In this document: positions 8,024-15,130 of the stretch, in pieces
Layout of the letters: the number at the start of each line of letters is the position of its first letter
Numbering within the stretch: the first letter of the stretch is position 1
Assembly (NCBI GenBank): GCA_034111085.1
Contig: JAWUXZ010000049.1
Span: 1 to 18,579, forward strand
Direction: 5' to 3'
Length of the DNA: 18,579 nt
From: Dinoroseobacter sp034111085
Lineage (GTDB): Bacteria > Pseudomonadota > Alphaproteobacteria > Rhodobacterales > Rhodobacteraceae
Program-made: the position numbers and the translations under genes
The notes under the pieces: generated by a model
The model's input: only the letters and a program-made list of their open reading frames with translations
Told to the model about the DNA's origin: nothing
Databases searched by the model: none

Positions 8024-8113
8024 GTCTACCATCCTTGTCAGTCGCCTCAATTTCTGCCTACAATTAGCCTGACTGTCAAGAAATATCGATTTTTTAGAAA
8101 AAGGCGTAAGAAT
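8024..8113. promoter_or_regulatory. divergent promoter region between the FAH/TRAP operon and the YciI-gntR-matAB operon
   Basis: For rightward transcription, TTGTCA (8035-8040) and TACAAT (8059-8064) are separated by 18 bases, a good sigma-70-like pair. For leftward transcription, TTGACA reads on the minus strand at 8079-8074, but the matching -10 is weak. The two -35 elements lie within CTTGTCAGTC and CTGACTGTCAAG, which form an imperfect inverted repeat about 30 bases apart. That could be a site for the GntR regulator encoded at 8521. An AT-rich tract (8081-8099) follows. Operator assignment is inference. Confidence 0.5.
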
Positions 8114-8500
8114 ATGGTTGCTTGGACGGAATATAAAGCGAACGCAAAAGCGCGCGGGGCTTTGGCGCTGGAGCTTTATGTGGCCCTCAGCACGCCCGCC
8201 AAAGCGCCCGAGGACGTCAAGGCCTCTTTGCCAGATCACCTAGCCTATCAAGCCAAACTGGAAGCCGCAGGCCAGTTGGCCTTCGCAGGCCCAATGTCGG
8301 ACGAGACCGGCGAGCATATGCACGGCACCGGTATGATCGTGTACCGCGCCGGTGGACTTGAGGACGCACGCGCATTGGCCCAAGCTGATCCGATGCATCT
8401 TTCTGGTGCGCGCAGTTTCACCCTATGTCGCTGGATGATAAACGAAGGCTCGCTGTCGATATCGGTGGGCCTGTCCACCAAAGCGGTCTCGATGTCCTAA
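8114..8500 (+). CDS. YciI-like (YCII-related domain) protein
   Basis: A 128-residue protein with the YCII signature: LAFAGPMSDETGEHMHGTG (residues about 55-73), then MIVYRAGGLEDARALAQ and ADPMHLSGARSFTLCRW. Members have a dimeric alpha-beta barrel (ferredoxin-like) fold with a conserved His-Asp pair suspected to act as a catalytic site. Some are linked to dehalogenation or aromatic degradation, but most have no known function. The ATG at 8114 has AAGG nine bases upstream and lies about 45 bases after the predicted transcription start. It is the first gene of the rightward operon and is followed after 20 bases by the GntR regulator. It opposes the FAH-family gene across the shared promoter region, so it probably serves the same pathway. 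Confidence 0.87.
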   Translation: MVAWTEYKANAKARGALALELYVALSTPAKAPEDVKASLPDHLAYQAKLEAAGQLAFAGPMSDETGEHMHGTGMIVYRAGGLEDARALAQADPMHLSGARSFTLCRWMINEGSLSISVGLSTKAVSMS

Positions 8501-8520
8501 AAGATGGGAAAGCCACGCGC

Positions 8521-9189
8521 ATGAGCATGATCGACGACACCGGCGCACGCGAGAAATCCGCCACGCGCGGCGCGTATTTGACCCTGCGGGAGATGATCCT
8601 GACGGGCGAGTTGCGCGCGGGCGAGAAGCTGAAAATTGATAAGCTTCGCGCGATGCTTAGTCTGGGGGCCTCGCCGATCCGCGAAGCGCTCAGCCTGTTG
8701 ACCTCGGATATGCTGGTGGAGCGGATTGACCAACGCGGGTTTCGTGCCGCCCCGGCCAGTCAGGCGAATTTCGAAGAGATATTGATGTTGCGCTCGACGC
8801 TTGAGGACATGGCGCTGCGCAAGTCCATCGCCAATACCACGTCTGAATGGGAAGAGCGCTTGGTGCTCAGCCACCACCGCATGAAGAAAGCAGTGGGCCC
8901 AGGCACGGCTGTGTTTGAGCTGGCCCATAAGGCCTTCCACATGGCGCTTCTGGACAATAGCGGATCGCAGATGTTGCTGAAATATTGCGGCCAGCTTTAT
9001 GATCTGAACATTCGGTACCGCTACCTAGCAGCCAGTTCCGAGCAGTACGTGAGCCGCGATATTCCATTCGAGCATGCCGAGATTCTAGAGGCTGCACTTG
9101 GCCACAACGCCGACCTCGCGGTTGACCGCCTGGTGAATCATTACGCGCTGACCGGGGACTATCTGTCGCCGCGTCTGGGCAATCTGTAG
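8521..9189 (+). CDS. GntR-family transcriptional regulator with FCD domain (MatR-like by context)
   Basis: A longer in-frame start at 8425 would overlap the YciI gene. ATG 8521 has GGGAAAG nine bases upstream and gives 222 residues, the usual FCD regulator length. Residues 17-77 form the winged helix, with SPIREALSLL as recognition helix and VERIDQRGFRAAP as wing. The FCD ligand domain follows, with likely metal-binding histidines H140 (KAFHMALL), H185 (FEHAEI) and H207 (VNHYAL). The segment QLYDLNIRYRYLA resembles the CsiR-type branch. In the rhizobial mat locus a GntR regulator responds to malonate and controls decarboxylase and synthetase genes. The same order here (regulator, matA, matB) makes that role likely but unproven. 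Its binding site is probably in 8024-8113. Confidence 0.9.
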   Translation: MSMIDDTGAREKSATRGAYLTLREMILTGELRAGEKLKIDKLRAMLSLGASPIREALSLLTSDMLVERIDQRGFRAAPASQANFEEILMLRSTLEDMALRKSIANTTSEWEERLVLSHHRMKKAVGPGTAVFELAHKAFHMALLDNSGSQMLLKYCGQLYDLNIRYRYLAASSEQYVSRDIPFEHAEILEAALGHNADLAVDRLVNHYALTGDYLSPRLGNL

Positions 9190-9197
9190 GGGCGGTT

Positions 9198-10496
9198 ATG
9201 CAGCGCAACCGGTTTCTTGGCGATCTTCTGTCGACCCTGTTTGACCGCACGGGTGCTGCGCGCGGCAAGGCTGACAAGCGCGACATCTACACATTGTGCG
9301 ACGCACTTTTGTCGGCGGAAGGGGAGGTGTCTGGTTTGCGCCTCGCCTCAACGATCCTTGAGCGCTACGCCTCGCTTGCCAGCGACGAGAAGCTCGCGTT
9401 TTTCCAGTTTTTGAACGATGCGTTCGATATTGATGCGGCAGCCCTCGGGCAGTTGGCGAAAGACTACGGCGAGGATGCAACGCCCGAGCGGTTTGCAGCA
9501 CTTACGGATGCGGCCGAGCCAAGGCGCCAAGAGTTGTTGCGCCGCTTGAACCAACCACTTGGGGCCACGGCGGATCTGGTCGCGATGCGGGTGGACCTAC
9601 TGGGCTTTTTGAAAGCGCATCCTGAGCTGAAGCGCACCAACCACGATTTCGTCCATCTTCTGCGCAGTTGGTTCAATCGCGGATTTCTGGTGCTCAAACA
9701 GATAAACTGGGACACGCCTGCGCGCATCCTCGACAAGATCGTGGCCTATGAGGCCGTCCACCAGATCGACGATTGGGATGATCTGCGGCGCAGGCTATAT
9801 CCGTCTGACCGCAAATGTTTCGCGTTTTTCCACCCCTCGATGCCTGACGAGCCGCTGATCTTTGTCGAGGTCGCGTTGACCGAAAAGATCGCGGGCTCTG
9901 TTGATTCTGTGCTGTCAGATGGTCGTGTTCCGCTTGATCCTGAAGACGCGCGGGTGGCGGTGTTTTATTCGATCTCCAACTGCCAGAAGGGCCTGACGGG
10001 CATCAGTTTCGGCAACCTGCTGATCAAACAGGTGGTGTCGGAATTGTCCCTAGGGTGTCCGCAGATTGAACAGTTCGTGACCCTGTCGCCGCTGCCGGGG
10101 TTGAACGCATGGTTGCGCGGGCTGTCGCAAGATGCAGACCTATCCGCTGCGGCTGGCGCGGTGCTGGACGCGACTGCGCCGCCCGAAGATGTGCGAGCCT
10201 TGACAGCGCGCTATTTGCTGACGGCCAAGCGCGCCGACGGCACGCCGCTGGACCCGGTTGCGCGCTTCCATCTGGGCAACGGGGCCGAGGCGCATGCGGT
10301 CCATGCGGGCGCCGACACCTCGCCCAACGGCATGGCATGGTCGAGCGGCGCAATGGTGAACTACCTCTATGATCTGGCCCAGATCGAGACAAACCATGAG
10401 AGCTTCGCGTTGCGCGGCAAGATCGCTGCCTCCAAGCCGGTGCAGGCGCTTGCCACCACAGCGCTGACAACCAAACCGAAGGAGCCGACCTCGTGA
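9198..10496 (+). CDS. matA: malonyl-CoA decarboxylase
   Basis: A 432-residue protein of the MCD family, which converts malonyl-CoA to acetyl-CoA and CO2. The N-terminal part is the helical oligomerisation domain. The C-terminal part is the GNAT-like catalytic domain with AVFYSISNCQKGLTGISFG (residues 254-272), where the catalytic Ser lies in YSIS. The catalytic His is in ARFHLGNGA (H358), followed by NGMAWSSGAMVNYLY. ATG 9198 lies eight bases after the GntR stop, preceded by a GGGG-containing site. The 3' end overlaps the GTG of matB (GTGA). Together with MatB this completes conversion of free malonate to acetyl-CoA. No mitochondrial-type extension is present, as expected for a bacterial enzyme. 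Confidence 0.95.
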   Translation: MQRNRFLGDLLSTLFDRTGAARGKADKRDIYTLCDALLSAEGEVSGLRLASTILERYASLASDEKLAFFQFLNDAFDIDAAALGQLAKDYGEDATPERFAALTDAAEPRRQELLRRLNQPLGATADLVAMRVDLLGFLKAHPELKRTNHDFVHLLRSWFNRGFLVLKQINWDTPARILDKIVAYEAVHQIDDWDDLRRRLYPSDRKCFAFFHPSMPDEPLIFVEVALTEKIAGSVDSVLSDGRVPLDPEDARVAVFYSISNCQKGLTGISFGNLLIKQVVSELSLGCPQIEQFVTLSPLPGLNAWLRGLSQDADLSAAAGAVLDATAPPEDVRALTARYLLTAKRADGTPLDPVARFHLGNGAEAHAVHAGADTSPNGMAWSSGAMVNYLYDLAQIETNHESFALRGKIAASKPVQALATTALTTKPKEPTS

Positions 10497-11980
10497 CCAA
10501 CACGCTTTTTGACGCGCTCTTCGCGCCCCACGCAGGCAATCACACACCGTTCTTGCAGACTGACGAGGGCGCATCCATCACCTATGATGCGTTCTTGGGT
10601 CGGGTCGCACAGATTGCCAATGTGTTGATTGAGGCGGGTGTTAAGCCCGGCGACCGCATTGTTATACAAGCCCCCAAACTCGCCGATACCATAGCGCTTT
10701 ATGGGGCTGCGGTGCAGGCGGGCGCTGTCTATCTGCCGCTGAACACCGCCTATACTGAGGCAGAGCTTGCCTATTTCATCAAAGATGCCGCCCCGAGCCT
10801 CGTGATTTGCGATGCCAAGGACGCAAGCGGCATGACTGGTCTGTGTGCTGGCATCCCTGTGCTGACGCTTGCGCAAGGCGGGCAGGGCAGTCTTAGCATT
10901 GCCGCCGACGGCAAGGCGCGCAGCTTTCAGACAGTGGCGCGCAGGCCAGATGATCTGGCTGCACTTCTATACACCTCCGGCACCACGGGACGCTCCAAAG
11001 GCGCGATGCTGTCGCATAAAAACCTGTTGTCGAATGCGGTAGCACTCACTGATTTGTGGAAGATCACGCAAGACGACCGCCTGATCCACGCCCTGCCGAT
11101 CTTTCACACCCACGGGCTGTTTGTGGCGATGAACACCTGCCTGCTTGCGGGTGCTTCCGTGCGGTTCATGCAGAAATTCGATCTGGATGCGGTGCTTGAA
11201 GAGCTGCCTGCATCGACCCTGATGATGGGGGTGCCGACATTCTACACGCGGATGCTGGGTGACGCGCGTTTCCTCGGCACGCTGTGTGCGGGCATGCGCC
11301 TGTTCATTTCCGGCAGCGCGCCCTTGCTGGCCGAGACCCACATCGCGTTCGAGGCCCGCACCGGACACCGCATTCTAGAGCGCTACGGGATGACGGAGAC
11401 GAATATGATCACCTCCAACCCCTATGATGGCGACCGCCTTGCGGGCACTGTGGGCTATGCGCTGGCCGGAACAGAAGTTGAGATTACTGAGAATGGCATG
11501 CCTGCCGCATACGGCGAAATTGGCATGATCGAGGTGCGTGGAGATAACGTGTTTCAAGGCTACTGGAACATGCCCGAGAAGACCGCCGAAGAGCTGCGCG
11601 CAACCGGGTTCTTCATCACTGGCGATCTGGGTGTGATGGAGCCGGACGGGCGCATCAGCATCGTCGGACGGCAGAAGGACCTCATTATTTCAGGGGGCTA
11701 CAACATTTACCCCAAAGAGATTGAGGATGTCATCAACGATGTAGACGGCGTGCTGGAAAGTGCGGTCTTCGGCGTGCCGCATCCTGACTTCGGCGAAAGC
11801 GTGCTGGCTGCGGTGGTGCTTAAGGCTGGCGGTCCAACGCCCGAGCAGATTGCCGCCGAAGTCACCCCCAAACTGGCCCGTTTCAAGCATCCCCGTAGCT
11901 ACATCATGCTAGACGCGCTGCCTCGCAACACGATGGGCAAAGTCCAGAAAAACGTGCTGCGCGATACCTATTCCAGCTAA
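10493..11980 (+). CDS. matB: malonyl-CoA synthetase (malonate-CoA ligase)
   Basis: A 495-residue acyl-adenylate-forming enzyme. Motifs are YTSGTTGRSKGAMLSH (160-175, phosphate loop), ERYGMTETNMITSNPYDGDR (296-315), which is characteristic of MatB, FFITGDLG (373-380), GRQKDLIISGGYNIYP (392-407) and the C-terminal lysine K483 in PRNTMGKVQK. It makes malonyl-CoA from malonate, CoA and ATP through malonyl-AMP. The start is GTG 10493, overlapping the matA stop, with AAGGAG nine bases upstream. The coupling with matA fits a pathway in which malonyl-CoA is immediately decarboxylated. No MatC-type carrier gene follows; the DctPQM system in the divergent operon is the likely importer. Confidence 0.95.
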   Translation: MTNTLFDALFAPHAGNHTPFLQTDEGASITYDAFLGRVAQIANVLIEAGVKPGDRIVIQAPKLADTIALYGAAVQAGAVYLPLNTAYTEAELAYFIKDAAPSLVICDAKDASGMTGLCAGIPVLTLAQGGQGSLSIAADGKARSFQTVARRPDDLAALLYTSGTTGRSKGAMLSHKNLLSNAVALTDLWKITQDDRLIHALPIFHTHGLFVAMNTCLLAGASVRFMQKFDLDAVLEELPASTLMMGVPTFYTRMLGDARFLGTLCAGMRLFISGSAPLLAETHIAFEARTGHRILERYGMTETNMITSNPYDGDRLAGTVGYALAGTEVEITENGMPAAYGEIGMIEVRGDNVFQGYWNMPEKTAEELRATGFFITGDLGVMEPDGRISIVGRQKDLIISGGYNIYPKEIEDVINDVDGVLESAVFGVPHPDFGESVLAAVVLKAGGPTPEQIAAEVTPKLARFKHPRSYIMLDALPRNTMGKVQKNVLRDTYSS

Positions 11981-12008
11981 GCCGCGACCCTGCCAAAAAC
12001 ATGAATGC

Positions 12009-12038
12009 TTGAGCGGTGCGAACTTTTCGCGCTATGCC
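12009..12038 (+). promoter_or_regulatory. candidate promoter of the MarR gene
   Basis: TTGAGC (12009-12014) and TATGCC (12033-12038) are 18 bases apart, in the 90-base gap after matB. An 8-base palindrome, TTTGCAAA (12039-12046), follows at the expected transcription start and could be an autoregulatory site. The -10 is imperfect, so confidence is modest. Confidence 0.35.
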
Positions 12039-12056
12039 TTTGCAAATATGAACTGT

Positions 12057-12063
12057 GGAGAGG
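12057..12063 (+). promoter_or_regulatory. ribosome binding site deciding the MarR start
   Basis: GGAGAGG stands seven bases before GTG 12071. The earlier in-frame ATG at 12005 has no comparable site and its extra 22 residues do not look like MarR sequence. Confidence 0.65.
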
Positions 12064-12070
12064 CTTAGAC

Positions 12071-12571
12071 GTGGAAGATCTGACACCATCCGCCTATGCC
12101 GACGAGCGGATTGCCCATCTTGTGCGGCTATGCGCGCGCGGGTTTGGGCGCTCGCTTCAAATCCGTCTCGCCGATCACGATGTCAGCTTTGGCCAATGGG
12201 TGTTCTTGCGCATTTTATGGAATGAGGAAGGCCTGTCGCAACGCGAAATGGCCGACCGCGCGGGACTGACAGAACCAACCGTTCATACCGCACTGCATAA
12301 ACTGGAAACCCTCGGATATGTGAGCCGCCGCACGCTTCCGGGCAATCGCCGCAAGCAACACACCTTCCTGACCGAGACCGGAAAGCGCCTGCGCGACGTT
12401 CTGGAACCGCTCGCAGTTGAGGTGAACATGCAAGCCATGCGCGGACTGAGCGAGGATTCCGCCGAAACGTTTCGCCAAACCCTTATGCTGGTCATCGACA
12501 ATTTGGACGCCGACGAGAAGGCTGCGGTTGCCGAAGGTCGCGGCATTCCACCAACGCGCGGCTTTGTTTAA
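12071..12571 (+). CDS. MarR-family transcriptional regulator
   Basis: A 166-residue protein starting at GTG 12071, chosen from the GGAGAGG site. The winged-helix core reads SFGQWVFLRILWNEEGLSQ, then the helix pair EMADRAGLTEPTVHTALHKL with GYVSRR. The wing GNRRKQHTFLTETGK has Asn where many MarR proteins have Asp before the Arg pair. Flanking helices would form the dimer. MarR regulators commonly sense small aromatic acids and release a palindromic site. This one lies at the distal end of the leftward phthalate operon and reads towards it, so it is the best candidate regulator of the divergent phthalate promoters. Its stop codon overlaps the stop of the opposite-strand unknown gene. It could instead be read through from matB. 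Confidence 0.9.
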   Translation: MEDLTPSAYADERIAHLVRLCARGFGRSLQIRLADHDVSFGQWVFLRILWNEEGLSQREMADRAGLTEPTVHTALHKLETLGYVSRRTLPGNRRKQHTFLTETGKRLRDVLEPLAVEVNMQAMRGLSEDSAETFRQTLMLVIDNLDADEKAAVAEGRGIPPTRGFV

Positions 12572-12960
12572 AGCGCAGCCAGCGCTGCGATGAGCGTCTT
12601 AACCGGGGTGATTTCGCGCAAAGGCAACGCGCAATTGGCCCCGTCTGGGGCGAGGCGCAGCCCGTCACCGTCCCAGTGCCACCAATAGACGGGTTCTCCG
12701 GCGCGGTTCTTAACGGCCAGACGGAATGTCGGAAACACGCTGTCGGCCTGCGGGATCGGCGCAGTTGCCACATGGGCAATGCGCGGGTCATCACCTGGTA
12801 GCTCCGCCATGGCAATGAAAGCGGTACCTGTGTCTGCCGTCTCGCCGATCAGCGCACGCAGCACCGGCGGATAGGGTCTGGGGGTATGGGTGATCTGGAC
12901 ATAGCGAGGCCCTCTCAGCGTGCTCAGGCGCAGCAGATCGCCGGGGTGCCAAACGCTCAT
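12568..12960 (-). CDS. protein of unknown function in the phthalate operon
   Basis: A 130-residue protein that I do not recognise. It has no signal peptide, no transmembrane helix and no cysteine cluster; there is one Cys near the C-terminus (ANCALPL). It is rich in Pro, Arg and aromatic residues, with YVQITHTPRPYPPVL (20-34) and EPVYWWHWDGDGLRLAPDG as the most distinctive parts. The pattern suggests a compact beta-rich soluble protein. Its ATG overlaps the stop of the dihydroxyphthalate decarboxylase gene (ATGA at 12957-12960), so it is almost surely translated in the same operon. A role as accessory or chaperone to the pathway, or as a small binding protein, is conceivable but not supported by a motif. 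Its 3' end overlaps the marR stop. Confidence 0.75.
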   Translation of the reverse strand: MSVWHPGDLLRLSTLRGPRYVQITHTPRPYPPVLRALIGETADTGTAFIAMAELPGDDPRIAHVATAPIPQADSVFPTFRLAVKNRAGEPVYWWHWDGDGLRLAPDGANCALPLREITPVKTLIAALAAL

Positions 12961-13949
12961 AGCGCGTAGGCCTCAGTCGTGGCGGGGTGGAACAGCTCGG
13001 CCAGATCCAGCTTGCGCGGGCTGAGGCCTTGGCGGTGATGGTAGTCGAGGAAAGTCTCAAGGACATGCTCGTTGCCGGGCAGGCCGTAGGTCCAAATCTC
13101 AGGCCCGATAAGTTGGCGTGCAGCGGCCAAAATGTCCTCTACAAAGGGCATCGTAACCTTGGTGGCAGACGTATCCGCAAGCGCCACCTCAGCCAGAATC
13201 TTAGACTGCGTGAACGCCTTCAGAAGCGCGCCGGGCAGCCATGGATGAGTGGTCGCGAGCGTTTTGCGAACGCCGAGCACATGCATGATCGGGAACAATT
13301 TGGTGCGGCGGTAATGATCGGCAGCCGTGGCAATGCCATCAGAAAACAGGCGCGCAACATCCGGATGACCCTCGTCAAACGCCCGGATCGCGCGGGGACC
13401 GATGAAGCCGTCAATCTCGCCCGCACGCAGCATTCCGTCGAGGGTTTTACCACCGGGGGCTTGCTGCATCGACACATCAGATGGCAGCGAAACCTTGATC
13501 TTCTCAGGCCGCCCCGGCACATCCATTCCGCCGCGCACCCAAGTGATATCACTGGGCTTCACGCCATACTCATCTTCAAGAATGCCGCGTGCCCAGACAT
13601 TCGCGGTCAGCTGGTATTCGGCTATCCCAATGCGCTTGCCGCGCAAATCCTCCGGGCGCTCAATCCCTTTATCGGTGCGGATATAGACCGACGAGTGGCG
13701 AAACGCGCGGCTGAGAAACACTGGAAGTGCTATATATGGACAGTCGCCTTGGGCGAGCTTTACGCAGTAACTCGACAGGCTCATTTCCGAAACATCGAAG
13801 GCTTGGTGGCGAAAAACCCGGAAGAACATTTCCTCAGGCGACAACAGCATTGTCGTCGGCTCAACTGCATCGATCTGGATACGCCCGTCATGGATCGGTC
13901 GAGTGCGGTCATAATCGCCCATGGCGATGGACAGGGGAAGCTTGGACAT
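12957..13949 (-). CDS. pht5: 4,5-dihydroxyphthalate decarboxylase
   Basis: The frame is open to 14045, but ATG 13949 (MSKLPLSIAMGDYDR) carries AAGGAG at 13965-13960 and matches the family N-terminus, giving 330 residues. The family removes one carboxyl group from 4,5-dihydroxyphthalate to give protocatechuate. Diagnostic segments are LLSPEEMFFRVFRH (35-48), SRAFRHSSVYIRTDKGI (80-96), AEYQLTANVWARGILEDEYG (110-129) and the following ITWVRGG, then SATKVTMPFVE and a C-terminal ELFHP. The fold is related to periplasmic solute-binding proteins (NMT1/SsuA-like), and automatic annotation may call it an ABC substrate-binding protein. There is no signal peptide, and the neighbouring genes fit the enzyme. 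It starts five bases after the dehydrogenase stop. Confidence 0.93.
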   Translation of the reverse strand: MSKLPLSIAMGDYDRTRPIHDGRIQIDAVEPTTMLLSPEEMFFRVFRHQAFDVSEMSLSSYCVKLAQGDCPYIALPVFLSRAFRHSSVYIRTDKGIERPEDLRGKRIGIAEYQLTANVWARGILEDEYGVKPSDITWVRGGMDVPGRPEKIKVSLPSDVSMQQAPGGKTLDGMLRAGEIDGFIGPRAIRAFDEGHPDVARLFSDGIATAADHYRRTKLFPIMHVLGVRKTLATTHPWLPGALLKAFTQSKILAEVALADTSATKVTMPFVEDILAAARQLIGPEIWTYGLPGNEHVLETFLDYHHRQGLSPRKLDLAELFHPATTEAYAL

Positions 13950-13954
13950 ATGCG

Positions 13955-15130
13955 TTAATCTCCTTGTCGGGTCAGCGCGACGGTTTCGCGTGACCTTGCC
14001 GAGGCGAGGACCGCGTGAACAATTTCTAGGCTGGCAAGACCCCAAGAGCCAGTCTGCGCGGGCGGCGTGTTGTGGCGCAAGGTGTCGTAGAGCGCGCGGA
14101 AAACCGGGCTGCGCGGGGCTGGATCTGTGGGCGCAGCATGGAAGTCGCGGCCAGCAGCGGTGGTGATCTCGACGCCTTTTGGGGTCAGGCGAAGGTCGCC
14201 TTTTGGGCCGGAGATGATGACCGGGCCGAAATGCTCGGCGTTCGGGGCCGCGGGTGGTGCGCCCGTTGCGCCGTAAGTGCGGCCCGATTTCAGGGCGGCT
14301 TCAGCATCGGGAGACAGCCCTGCAATGCGCGCGCGGGTCATGGCATGGGCACACTCAGCTTTTGCCATCCCCAACTCGCCGATCCCGTCCATCCAGACAT
14401 CACTGTCGAAATGAGCGGCCCCGGAATAGGTCAGGCTGGCAACGGCGCCGCCGTCAAAGTCGAGCCTCGCTGTATAAGCCACTGCGGTCGGGCGCGCGGC
14501 GGCCCAAGCGCTGGTGCGCGCAGTCACAAGGGTGGCACGCGCGCCCATTAGCAGGCGGATCAGGTCGATCTGGTGGATGGCTTGCGAGAATAGCACGCCG
14601 CCGCCCTCTAGCGTGTTCAACTCCTCGGGCCTGCGCGGACGGTAGAGGAAATCGGTGTAGTTGAACGCGAGCGCCATTTGCGGTGGGCCGATCTTACCTG
14701 CCTCGATCAGCGCGCGGGCGGCCAGAACCGGTTGGTCGAACGAGTGGCTGGGCCCAGTGATCAGCGGCGTGTTCGCGCGCGCGGCAGCCGCAACCATTGC
14801 TGCGCCGTCCTCCATTGAGATCGCCAAAGGTTTATCCACCAGCACCGCTTTGCCCGCGACAACGAGCACTTCCACATGGGCCCGGTGCATCTGATGCGGG
14901 GTGGCTACATAGACGGCCTCGACGTTTGGGTCTTCGGCTAGCGCCTCGATGCTTGCATGGCCGGTGCCTGCGAACTCGGCCACGAACGCATCGCGGCTTT
15001 GCGCACGCGGGGCAGCGCAGGCGACGAGCTGGACATGCGGGTCCACGCGCAACGATGGCAGGCTCAGCATGAAGCCGCGCCCCAATCCCGCAACGCCGAG
15101 GCGCACGGGGTCGCTGAGCTTAGAGGTCAA
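13955..15130 (-). CDS. pht4: phthalate 4,5-cis-dihydrodiol dehydrogenase (Gfo/Idh/MocA family)
   Basis: A 391-residue NAD(P)-dependent oxidoreductase that rearomatises 4,5-dihydro-4,5-dihydroxyphthalate. The Rossmann domain starts with RLGVAGLGRGFMLSLP (10-25), and DKP (99-101) takes the place of the usual EKP with the catalytic Lys. The C-terminal domain has NYTDFLYRPRRPEELNT (157-173), GGGVLFSQAIHQIDLIRLL (176-194) and LTYSGAAHFDSD, all typical of the phthalate dihydrodiol branch. The start appears to be TTG 15130, inside the end of the reductase gene (11-base overlap), with GGAG seven bases upstream; GTG 15106 is an alternative. The second gene of the leftward operon, it acts directly after the dioxygenase. 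Confidence 0.92.
   Translation of the reverse strand: MTSKLSDPVRLGVAGLGRGFMLSLPSLRVDPHVQLVACAAPRAQSRDAFVAEFAGTGHASIEALAEDPNVEAVYVATPHQMHRAHVEVLVVAGKAVLVDKPLAISMEDGAAMVAAAARANTPLITGPSHSFDQPVLAARALIEAGKIGPPQMALAFNYTDFLYRPRRPEELNTLEGGGVLFSQAIHQIDLIRLLMGARATLVTARTSAWAAARPTAVAYTARLDFDGGAVASLTYSGAAHFDSDVWMDGIGELGMAKAECAHAMTRARIAGLSPDAEAALKSGRTYGATGAPPAAPNAEHFGPVIISGPKGDLRLTPKGVEITTAAGRDFHAAPTDPAPRSPVFRALYDTLRHNTPPAQTGSWGLASLEIVHAVLASARSRETVALTRQGD

Noticed and set aside
8024..8239. N-terminal extension of the FAH-family gene
   Set aside because: It would run through the promoter region and into the divergent YciI gene, and it does not resemble the family; ATG 8023 has a spaced AAGGA.
12957..13949. 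Interpretation as an ABC transporter substrate-binding protein
   Set aside because: The fold is similar, but there is no signal peptide, and sequence segments and operon context match 4,5-dihydroxyphthalate decarboxylase.
12987..13958. Long 323-codon open frame on the plus strand opposite pht5
   Set aside because: Antisense to the conserved decarboxylase, with no motif or ribosome site; a shadow frame.
13950..14045. N-terminal extension of the dihydroxyphthalate decarboxylase
   Set aside because: It overlaps the dehydrogenase gene; ATG 13949 has AAGGAG and the family N-terminus.
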